Positions 1-5,170 of a stretch of DNA of 5,386 nucleotides are shown here, one piece after another. The notes below the pieces were generated by a model, which was given only the letters and a program-made list of their open reading frames with translations, had not been told where the DNA came from and did not search any database. The position numbers and the translations under genes are program-made. Numbering within the stretch: the stretch's first letter is position 1; every line of letters starts with the position of its first letter. Origin of the DNA: Opitutia bacterium (lineage in GTDB: Bacteria; Verrucomicrobiota; Verrucomicrobiia; Opitutales; Seribacteraceae); NCBI GenBank assembly GCA_002692605.1, contig NZLE01000129.1, positions 1 to 5,386 on the forward strand, given 5' to 3'.

Positions 1-1
1 C

Positions 2-724
2 CCTTCGTGCCCTGAGCAAATCAAAGGCAGGTTGGAGTATTTCGCTTCGCGTGGATGCATGGATATAGAAAATTTGGGGGAAGCGGTGGTGGATCAGTTG
101 GTTGAACGAGGTTTGGCTCGAAGCATATGCGATCTCTATCTATTGACCTTCGAGCAAGCGATGCAGTTGGATGGATTCGCCGAAAAATCCGCTGAAAATC
201 TCATTGCCGCGCTGGCGGACAGCAAGAAGCGGGAATTTTGGAGAGTCCTGTGCGGTTTGGGAATCAAGCATGTGGGTAGCTCGGCATCCAAGGATTTGGC
301 TTCGAGGTTCGGCAGCCTTTCGGCTTTGATGGAAGCGACCGTCGAAGATCTTTCGTCCGTTGATGGAGTTGGCTCGATCATGGCTCAAAGCATCCGTGAC
401 TTTTTCAGTGACGATGAGACTCTTGAAATGATCAATCAACTGATGAGGTTGGGGGTTCGTTGCGAGCAAGCTGCGCAAACTTCGGACTCTTCGCTTTTGG
501 CGGGAAAAACTTTCGTGTTGACGGGAACCCTGGAGTCGATGAATCGGGATCAGGCCACTCTTAGGATCGAGAGCCATGGAGGTCGGGTCTCCGGAAGCGT
601 GAGCAAGAAAACGGATTATCTCCTTGCAGGCATCGGAGGAGGTTCCAAGTTAAAAAAGGCAGAAGACCTTGGAGTTGAAGTTTTAAGCGAGTCGGCCTTC
701 CTTGATTTGCTTGATCAAGCTTAG
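2..724 (+). CDS. ligA: NAD-dependent DNA ligase LigA, C-terminal part (5' end outside window)
   Basis: Seals nicks in duplex DNA using NAD+ as the adenylate donor, in replication and repair. The visible 240 residues have no start codon: the reading frame is open to the left edge, and the residues PSCPEQIKGRLEYF come before any possible start. That stretch is the end of the ligase Cys4 zinc site (C3 is its last cysteine), followed by the family block FASRGCMDIENLGE. Helix-hairpin-helix DNA-binding repeats span about residues 50-135 (LDGFAEKSAENL; GLGIKHVGSSASKDLASRFG; VDGVGSIMAQSI). A BRCT domain fills residues 165-240 (AGKTFVLTGTLESMNRDQA, GSVSKKTDYLLAG, GSKLKKAEDLGVEVL). The adenylation and OB domains must lie upstream. 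The C-terminus ends normally at TAG. It is followed by the riboflavin genes on the same strand, with a 58-nt gap. A TTG at position 32 could be mistaken for a start but is internal. Family assignment is very secure. Confidence 0.96.
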   Translation, partial: PSCPEQIKGRLEYFASRGCMDIENLGEAVVDQLVERGLARSICDLYLLTFEQAMQLDGFAEKSAENLIAALADSKKREFWRVLCGLGIKHVGSSASKDLASRFGSLSALMEATVEDLSSVDGVGSIMAQSIRDFFSDDETLEMINQLMRLGVRCEQAAQTSDSSLLAGKTFVLTGTLESMNRDQATLRIESHGGRVSGSVSKKTDYLLAGIGGGSKLKKAEDLGVEVLSESAFLDLLDQA

Positions 725-740
725 GGAAGGCATTGTTCCC
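709..740 (+). other. Palindrome and small stem-loop at the ligA 3' end
   Basis: A perfect 12-bp palindrome, GCTTGATCAAGC (709-720), ends just before the ligA stop codon. It is followed by a 5-bp stem (GGGAA at 724-728 with TTCCC at 736-740, 7-nt loop). No T-run follows, so this is not a standard intrinsic terminator. It may be an mRNA end or processing structure, or chance. The rest of the spacer to position 782 shows no clear promoter and no strong Shine-Dalgarno sequence at a useful distance from the next start. Confidence 0.25.
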
Positions 741-782
741 CGGCGCGTGAATTGCGTTGAGGATCTGAGTTTAACCTTTATC

Positions 783-1934
783 ATGGAGGTTCTATCTAAT
801 CACAGAACCGTGCCTAACAAAACAAAGTCAGCCTTCGATCCGGTAGAGGATGCCCTCGTTGAAATCGCCAAGGGAAACATGGTGATCGTAACCGATGACG
901 AATCTCGTGAAAACGAAGGCGATTTGGTCATGGCGGCATCCAAGGCCACTCCCAAATCCATCAATCATATGATCCTGCATGGCAGGGGATTGATTTGCGT
1001 TCCCTTACTCAGCAACCAACTTTCCCGCTTGGGGATTTCCAGCATGGTTCCCCATAATCGCGAAGCCCAGAAAACCGATTTCACGGTTTCGGTGGACGCG
1101 GCCGAGGGAATAAGCACGGGGATCAGCGCCTATGACCGCTCAGCCACCATTCGAATCTTGTCGAACCCAGATTCCTCTCCCGATTCTCTTGTTCAACCGG
1201 GGCACGTTTTCCCCCTGAGAGCAAGGCCGGGCGGAGTTCTTGAGCGCGCCGGGCATACCGAAGCGGCGGTGGATTTGGCATCCCTGGCGGGCTTGCATCC
1301 AAGTGGGGTGATCTGTGAAATTCTTAAGAAAGATGGGAGTATGGCGAGACTCACCGATCTGAAGCGCCTCAAGAAACAGTGGAAGTTGAAACTCATCTCA
1401 ATCGCTTCTCTGATTGAGTACCGGCATAAGCGGGAAAAATTGATCGAACAAATTTCGGAATCCGAATTCCCCTGCCCCTCCGGAAACTTCAAATTGCGTG
1501 TTTTCAGGAGTGTTCTGGATGGTCGCATTCATCACGCTTTGACCCTAGGTGAATTTTCCGCCCGAACCCCTACCCTCGTCCGTGTGCAAACCGCTGACGT
1601 TCTCAAGGATTCGCTTGGTCTTATTGAAAATTCCGGTCATTCGGGAACCATACGGAAGTCACTGGACCTGATTGCAAAACAAAAGAAAGGGGCTCTCCTT
1701 TACATGGAGCCCCGCAGACCAGACTTTAAAAAATGGAACAAGGTCCAAGATCCGAAATCAAAAGAAATCGAACCTCCCAAAATGGATTTTCGCGATTATG
1801 GGATCGGTGCGCAGATTCTAGTGGCTCTTGGAATCAAAAAACTGAAGTTGATCTCCAGAGACCGCCGGAAAGTCGTTGGTTTGGACGGGTATGGTTTGGA
1901 AATCACGGATCGGATGCTTCTTCCCAAGGATTGA
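783..1934 (+). CDS. ribB: 3,4-dihydroxy-2-butanone 4-phosphate synthase with degenerate GTP cyclohydrolase II-like tail (RibBX-like)
   Basis: Converts ribulose 5-phosphate to 3,4-dihydroxy-2-butanone 4-phosphate plus formate, feeding riboflavin synthesis. From ATG 783 the protein has 383 residues. The RibB domain (about 17-215) is intact: DDESRENEGD (38-47), C72 in LICVPL, DFTVSVDAAEG (99-109), GISAYDR (113-119), PGHVFPLRA (139-147), GHTEA (157-161) and CE (178-179) in GVICEILKKDG. The remainder (about 230-383) has the length and order of GTP cyclohydrolase II but lacks its hallmarks. The zinc motif HSECLTGD...C.C is replaced by QTADVLKD (269-276) with no cysteines, and the RQEGRGIG catalytic loop is replaced by EPRRPDFKKW. 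I therefore infer that it does not hydrolyse GTP, as in the RibBX variants described in Proteobacteria. The start is uncertain: an in-frame GTG at 810 is an alternative, and the GGAGG at 785-789 lies too far from it to decide. RibH follows after 1 nt. Confidence 0.92.
   Translation: MEVLSNHRTVPNKTKSAFDPVEDALVEIAKGNMVIVTDDESRENEGDLVMAASKATPKSINHMILHGRGLICVPLLSNQLSRLGISSMVPHNREAQKTDFTVSVDAAEGISTGISAYDRSATIRILSNPDSSPDSLVQPGHVFPLRARPGGVLERAGHTEAAVDLASLAGLHPSGVICEILKKDGSMARLTDLKRLKKQWKLKLISIASLIEYRHKREKLIEQISESEFPCPSGNFKLRVFRSVLDGRIHHALTLGEFSARTPTLVRVQTADVLKDSLGLIENSGHSGTIRKSLDLIAKQKKGALLYMEPRRPDFKKWNKVQDPKSKEIEPPKMDFRDYGIGAQILVALGIKKLKLISRDRRKVVGLDGYGLEITDRMLLPKD
1675..1713 (-). terminator. Terminator-like hairpin on the antisense strand inside ribB
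   Basis: GGGGCTC (1689-1695) and GAGCCCC (1707-1713) form a perfect 7-bp GC-rich stem with an 11-nt loop. Read on the minus strand, the stem is followed at once by the U-rich tract TTTCTTTTGTTTTGC (1688 down to 1674). This is the shape of an intrinsic terminator for transcription opposing ribB. On the plus strand the A-rich tract lies upstream of the stem, so it should not stop the operon. It falls in codons for AKQKKGALLYMEP, so it may be a coding coincidence. Confidence 0.3.
1926..1930 (+). promoter_or_regulatory. Ribosome binding site of ribH
   Basis: AAGGA lies 5 nt before ATG 1936, inside the last codons of ribB. It supports the 1936 start over the longer open frame that begins at ATG 1876. 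The ribB stop TGA and the ribH ATG are separated by a single T (TGATATG), which suggests coupled translation. Confidence 0.6.
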
Positions 1935-1935
1935 T

Positions 1936-2409
1936 ATGAGCGAAGAAGCGCCCACATTCCCGCCCATTGATCCATCTCCCTATGAGTTTGGCATCGTAAC
2001 CGCTTCCTACAACCAGTCTCTGTGTGATGCCTTGCTGGCAAGGGTTACCGAAGTGTTGAACTTTTCGGGTTCGCCCAAGGAGGTTATCGTTGAGAGGGTT
2101 CCAGGTTCTCATGAAATCCCCTCTCTTCTCAAACTTATGCTGGAGGCGCGCCCCTTTCATTGCCTGATCGGTTTGGGCGTCGTCATCAAGGGCAGCACTT
2201 CGCATCATCACTTGGTCGCCGAGTCCGCTGGCCATGCCATCCAATCCCTTGCGATTGAGCATGGCGTACCCATTATCAACGGGCTTGTCGTAACCGAAGA
2301 CCTGAACTCCGCCGAGGAACGAATCACCGGAAGTCTTGACCGTGGAAAGGAATTCGCCCAGGCAGCTCTCCGGATGGCCCAGCTTTACGAAAAATGGACG
2401 AAGATTTGA
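1936..2409 (+). CDS. ribH: 6,7-dimethyl-8-ribityllumazine synthase (lumazine synthase)
   Basis: Condenses 5-amino-6-ribitylaminouracil with the DHBP made by the preceding gene product, giving the lumazine that riboflavin synthase dismutates to riboflavin. It is cytosolic, and the family forms pentamers or 60-subunit icosahedra. The 157-residue length is typical. Visible family blocks: FGIVTASYN (18-26, aromatic Y25 at the substrate-stacking position), VPGSHEIP (55-62, E60), GLGVVIKGSTSHHHLV (79-94, H90 at the catalytic histidine position), GVPIINGLVVTED (110-122), and R129 at the phosphate-binding arginine position. Departures from common sequences are H59 where F or Y is usual in PGA(F/Y)EIP, and IKG in place of IRG. 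The first 15 residues are a proline-rich, non-conserved extension. The start is set by AAGGA at 1926-1930 and by the 1-nt gap to ribB. The 3' end overlaps nusB by 16 nt. No riboflavin synthase alpha gene or ribD lies in the window. Confidence 0.95.
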   Translation: MSEEAPTFPPIDPSPYEFGIVTASYNQSLCDALLARVTEVLNFSGSPKEVIVERVPGSHEIPSLLKLMLEARPFHCLIGLGVVIKGSTSHHHLVAESAGHAIQSLAIEHGVPIINGLVVTEDLNSAEERITGSLDRGKEFAQAALRMAQLYEKWTKI

Positions 2410-2855
2410 TTATAAATCCGAATTGGAGTCAGCGCCGGCAGAACCGCGCCACTGCCTTTCGATTCCTTTTTCAGTGGGAATTCAATCCAACCGATCGCTT
2501 GAGTGAGGATTTACGCGAATTCATCGAGCGCTTGGAGCATGAAGAGGAATATTATGCCTACTCCTTCGAGTTGGTCGATGGAGTTCTCGACAAGATCGAA
2601 ATCCTTGACTCCATCATCAAGGAATTGGTCACCAATTGGGATTTTTCAAGAATAGCGAAAGCGGACCTCGCCCTTTTGCGTGTTGCCTTGTATGAAATCA
2701 AATACCGTTTGGACGTCCCTCCGGTCGTCATCATCGACGAGACTTTGGAGATTAGTAAGGAGTTTTCCTCCGCAAACTCCAAGAAGTTCCTTAACGGCGT
2801 TTTGGACAAGGCATTGGAGCAGATCAAGAGACCGGCTCGCAAACCGGCGATCTGA
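2394..2855 (+). CDS. nusB: Transcription antitermination factor NusB
   Basis: A small all-helical RNA-binding protein. With NusE (ribosomal protein S10) it binds boxA in rRNA leader transcripts to prevent premature termination. The 153 residues match the family's size. Visible features: an arginine-rich N-terminus (QRRQNRATAFRFLFQWEF, 13-30), then the core W82-D-F-S-R-I-AKADLALLRVALYEI (82-102), the block VPPVVIIDETLEISKEFSS (108-126) and the C-terminal signature KKFLNGVLDKALEQI (130-144). The ATG lies inside the ribH coding region, with a 16-nt overlap in another frame and no clear Shine-Dalgarno sequence. It therefore probably depends on translational coupling to ribH, and no other in-frame start is apparent before the conserved arginines. 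The ribH-nusB pairing is widespread in bacteria. The gene ends 6 nt before the convergent UDP-glucose dehydrogenase stop. Confidence 0.93.
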   Translation: MDEDLIINPNWSQRRQNRATAFRFLFQWEFNPTDRLSEDLREFIERLEHEEEYYAYSFELVDGVLDKIEILDSIIKELVTNWDFSRIAKADLALLRVALYEIKYRLDVPPVVIIDETLEISKEFSSANSKKFLNGVLDKALEQIKRPARKPAI

Positions 2856-2892
2856 TCTGTCTCAGGCTTGTCCTATTCCGAAGGCTCGGAAT
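2832..2892 (+). terminator. Possible terminator hairpin(s) at the convergent nusB / UDP-glucose dehydrogenase junction
   Basis: A perfect 7-bp inverted repeat, ATTCCGA (2875-2881) and TCGGAAT (2886-2892) with loop AGGC, begins 20 nt after the nusB stop, inside the 3' end of the opposing gene. A weaker one (CCGG at 2832-2835 and 2844-2847, flanked by AGATC/GATCT) lies at the end of nusB. Neither is followed by a real T-run in either direction; only ATTTCCC follows on the plus strand. With just 6 nt between the convergent stop codons, any terminator must lie inside a coding region. Function is inferred from position. Confidence 0.3.
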
Positions 2893-4226
2893 CCAATTTC
2901 CCTGAGCTCTCTTAAGTTCAGGAGGTTTCGACCGTCAAATGCGTAAGCTGGCTTTTGCATGGATTGATAAACTTTTTCAAAATCAATCTCCTTGAACTCT
3001 TCCCACTCGGTAAGCAAGGCAAGAGCGTTTGACCCCAAACACGCCTCTTCGACCGAATCGCAAAAAGACAAGGATTCCGTATTCGAACCGTCCTGGATTC
3101 CCAGTGATTCCAAAATTGCACTTTGACTGACCTGCGGGTCATAGAGGCGAATGCTTGCCTTTTCCTCCAGCAGTCGTCTGCAAATTGCGATTGCCGGAGA
3201 TTCCCTCAGGTCATTGGTATCCTTTTTGAACGCGTATCCTAGCACTGCAATCTTTTTGCCTGAAACCGTATTGAACATTTGGTCGAGAATCCTTTGCACG
3301 AAGCGCTCTTTTTGGAAGTCGTTCATGACAATGACCTGGTCCCAGTAATGAGCGACCTCGGGCAAGTCAAAATGCCTACACAAGTAAGAGAGATTCAGGA
3401 TGTCCTTTTGAAAGCAGGAACCACCGAAACCCACTGAACTCTTCAGGAATTTCGGGCCAATCCTGGAATCACTGCCAATGGCTCGGGCGACTTCATCGAC
3501 GTTGGCTTCGGTTGCCTCACAGAGTGCGGAGATTGCATTAATGCTTGAAATTCTTTGGGCAAGAAAGGCGTTGGCAGTGAGTTTGGACAATTCGGAAGAC
3601 CACAAGTTGGTGGTTATGATTTTTCCCCGATCCACCCAGGTTGCGTACAAGTTGACAATCTTTTCAACCGCCTCCTTGCCTTCGGAAGTCTCTTCGCCTC
3701 CGATCAGTACCCGGTCCGGGTTTTCGAGGTCACTCACCGCCGTGCCTTCGGCTAGGAATTCGGGGTTGGAAATGATTTGATAGGTAAACTTGTTGCCAGA
3801 GGCGTTAAGGATTTCCTTCACCATTTGGGCCGTTCTGACCGGCACGGTTGATTTCTCGACCACAATCTTATCCCCTCCTCCCACTTCCGCAATCATGCGA
3901 GCGCACGATTCCACATACCTAAGGTCAGCGGCCTGGCCCGCTCCCGAACCGTACTGTTTCGTCGGTGTGTTCACGCTGATGAATATGACTTCGGCTTCAC
4001 GCACGTTTTTCTCCACCTCGGTGCTGAAGAACAGGTTTTTGCCTCGGGCCGCTTGCACGATCTCGAGGAGACCCGGTTCGTAAACCGGAAGTTCGTCCGA
4101 ATTCCAAGCCCCAATGCGGCTTTCGTTCAAATCAACGACGGTGACCGAGGCATGGGAGCATTTTTTCGCAATCATGGCCATGGTGGGTCCTCCGACGTAA
4201 CCGGCTCCGATACAGCAAATTTTCAT
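2862..4226 (-). CDS. ugd: UDP-glucose 6-dehydrogenase, eukaryote-like class
   Basis: Oxidises UDP-glucose to UDP-glucuronate with two NAD+, supplying precursors for exopolysaccharide, capsule or LPS sugars; cytosolic. The 454 residues hold an N-terminal Rossmann NAD domain (ICCIGAGYVGGPT, 3-15; VVDLNESRI, 30-38; SVNTPTK, 84-90; EKSTVPVRTA, 124-133; SNPEFLAEGTA, 153-163). The central dimerisation helix follows (WSSELSKLTANAFLAQRISS, 209-228, with K215 and N219), then the catalytic block GFGGSCFQKD (266-275, nucleophile C271, D275). The C-terminal UDP-binding domain carries KKIAVLGYAFKKDTNDLRES (324-343). Many blocks match the animal enzyme as I know it (catalytic Cys276 in human), and the length is nearer to that class (human 494) than to the shorter bacterial type of about 390 residues. 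It is encoded alone on this strand, convergent with nusB and divergent from the hydrolase. The start has no strong Shine-Dalgarno sequence, but the conserved KICCIGAGYVG begins at residue 2, so the ATG is well placed. Confidence 0.96.
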   Translation of the reverse strand: MKICCIGAGYVGGPTMAMIAKKCSHASVTVVDLNESRIGAWNSDELPVYEPGLLEIVQAARGKNLFFSTEVEKNVREAEVIFISVNTPTKQYGSGAGQAADLRYVESCARMIAEVGGGDKIVVEKSTVPVRTAQMVKEILNASGNKFTYQIISNPEFLAEGTAVSDLENPDRVLIGGEETSEGKEAVEKIVNLYATWVDRGKIITTNLWSSELSKLTANAFLAQRISSINAISALCEATEANVDEVARAIGSDSRIGPKFLKSSVGFGGSCFQKDILNLSYLCRHFDLPEVAHYWDQVIVMNDFQKERFVQRILDQMFNTVSGKKIAVLGYAFKKDTNDLRESPAIAICRRLLEEKASIRLYDPQVSQSAILESLGIQDGSNTESLSFCDSVEEACLGSNALALLTEWEEFKEIDFEKVYQSMQKPAYAFDGRNLLNLRELREIGFRAFGIGQA

Positions 4227-4298
4227 TCCAAGACTTAAGCAAAATATTTAGTTTCTTGCGATTGCATAATTATCGATGAAGAATCCGAAGCTTCGAAT
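4227..4298. promoter_or_regulatory. Divergent promoter spacer between ugd and the hydrolase gene
   Basis: This AT-rich 72-bp spacer must hold the start signals for both divergent genes. On the plus strand, CATAAT (4265-4270) is one base from a -10 box but has no good -35 partner. TTGCGA (4256-4261) and AAGAAT (4279-4284) form a weak pair with 17-bp spacing. On the minus strand the AAAATATTTA stretch (4241-4250) could hold a -10 box. A perfect 10-bp palindrome, CGAAGCTTCG (4286-4295), ends 3 nt before the hydrolase ATG and could be an operator half or a small hairpin. All assignments are by eye. Confidence 0.3.
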
Positions 4299-5102
4299 AT
4301 GGATGAATTTATGAATATTCCCTGGGCTCGTTTCGCCTTTCTTTTTTTCTGCCTTTATCTACTCTTTTGCGGGCTTGCCTGGTTGTTTGCGGATCGAATG
4401 CTTTTCCCGGTTCCTCGCCCGTCCTCCTATGATACCGAATTTTCAAACCTTGTTCTCGAGCTCGAGGATGGAGAAAAAATTCACTGTCTTCATTTGCAGT
4501 CCGAAAACCCGAGCCTGAGCATTATTTACAGTCATGGAAATGGAGAAGATATCGGTATGCTCGAGGACCTTTTGCAGTCATGGAAGGAGCCGGAGTGGGA
4601 AATCATCGCCTTCGATTACCCCGGTTACGGACTTAGCGAAGGCAAGCCCAGCGAATCCGGTTGTTACGAAGCCATTTCCGTTGTCTATGAACATTTGGTC
4701 GACACCCTAAACAGGGATCCCGGTAAAGTGATTGCCTGGGGGCGTTCTCTTGGTACGGGTCCGACCACTTATTTGGCTGAAAAAAAACAACTGGGTGGCA
4801 TGATTTTGGAATCCCCTTTCCTTTCCGCCTTCCGTTCGGTCACTCAGATTCCCTTTTTTCCATGGGATCGTTTCCCCAATCACAGGTACGCTGAGAAAAT
4901 AACCTGTTCGTCATTGGTTATCCATGGCTACTATGACGAAGTCATTCCATACCGTCAGGGAGTGAGTATTTTCAAAGCCCTTGGAGGTCCAAAGAAATTC
5001 CTCAAGGTTGAGGAAGGCGAACACAATAATCTCCCTCAGACCGGTGGAGAACTTTATGCATCCACCATCCGTGATTTTCTCAAGAAACGTCTTGGGGGTT
5101 GA
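4299..5102 (+). CDS. Membrane-anchored alpha/beta hydrolase (BEM46/ABHD-like serine hydrolase)
   Basis: Predicted serine hydrolase (esterase, thioesterase or peptidase-like) of unknown substrate. The 267 residues begin with one hydrophobic segment (about 12-31, FAFLFFCLYLLFCGLAWLF), best read as a signal anchor; no lipobox is present. The alpha/beta fold follows: oxyanion-loop motif YSHGNGED (77-84), FDYPGYGLSEG (105-115), the nucleophile elbow WGRSLGTGP (147-155, S150), ESPFLS (171-176), the acid D213 in VIHGYYDEVIP, and the histidine H242 in EEGEHNNL. The triad is therefore complete. The order SHGN, DYPGYG, GRSLG, H-G-x-x-D matches the BEM46/ABHD13/ABHD17 group, whose bacterial members mostly lack known substrates. 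Two in-frame ATGs (4299 and 4311) are possible starts with no decisive ribosome site; both keep the membrane segment. It stands divergent from ugd and upstream of a TonB-like gene; neither neighbour fixes its role. Confidence 0.85.
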   Translation: MDEFMNIPWARFAFLFFCLYLLFCGLAWLFADRMLFPVPRPSSYDTEFSNLVLELEDGEKIHCLHLQSENPSLSIIYSHGNGEDIGMLEDLLQSWKEPEWEIIAFDYPGYGLSEGKPSESGCYEAISVVYEHLVDTLNRDPGKVIAWGRSLGTGPTTYLAEKKQLGGMILESPFLSAFRSVTQIPFFPWDRFPNHRYAEKITCSSLVIHGYYDEVIPYRQGVSIFKALGGPKKFLKVEEGEHNNLPQTGGELYASTIRDFLKKRLGG

Positions 5103-5106
5103 TTTC

Positions 5107-5159
5107 CCCTTCGGTCCTTCTTAAGTTAGGAGGATAAGGGAGCATTCGTTCCTCGAATG
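5107..5159 (+). other. Tandem stem-loops between the hydrolase and TonB-like genes
   Basis: The first stem-loop pairs TCCTTCT (5115-5121) with AGGAGGA (5128-5134), including one G-U pair and a 6-nt loop. An outer helix, CCCTT (5107-5111) with AAGGG (5136-5140), extends it. The second is a perfect 6-bp stem, CATTCG (5143-5148) with CGAATG (5154-5159), loop TTCCT, ending 11 nt before ATG 5171. Neither has a T-run. They could terminate or stabilise the hydrolase mRNA or act in the leader of the next gene. The strong Shine-Dalgarno-like AGGAGG (5128-5133) is buried in the first stem. Confidence 0.4.
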
Positions 5160-5170
5160 GTGATGGTAAA

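Noticed and set aside
140..577. Long antisense open frames across ligA (also 136-381).
   Set aside because: They lie wholly opposite a well-conserved coding region, and their translations show no family motif.
725..782. Possible FMN riboswitch upstream of ribB (GGGAAGG...CCCCGGCG resembles part of the RFN core).
   Set aside because: The gap is only 58 nt, while the RFN element needs well over 100 nt, and the other conserved loops are absent.
702..782. Longer ribB reading frame starting at TTG 702 inside ligA.
   Set aside because: The extra 27 residues do not resemble RibB and would overlap ligA; ATG 783 fits the domain start better.
1876..1935. Longer ribH frame starting at ATG 1876 inside ribB.
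   Set aside because: The extra 20 residues are not lumazine-synthase-like, and ATG 1936 has a proper ribosome site (AAGGA) at 5 nt.
1903..2262. Antisense open frames across ribB and ribH (also 1193-1528 and 1796-2041).
   Set aside because: Shadows of conserved genes with low-complexity, non-protein-like translations.
3151..4238. Several plus-strand open frames opposite ugd.
   Set aside because: ugd is strongly conserved throughout; these frames have no recognisable motif or initiation signal.
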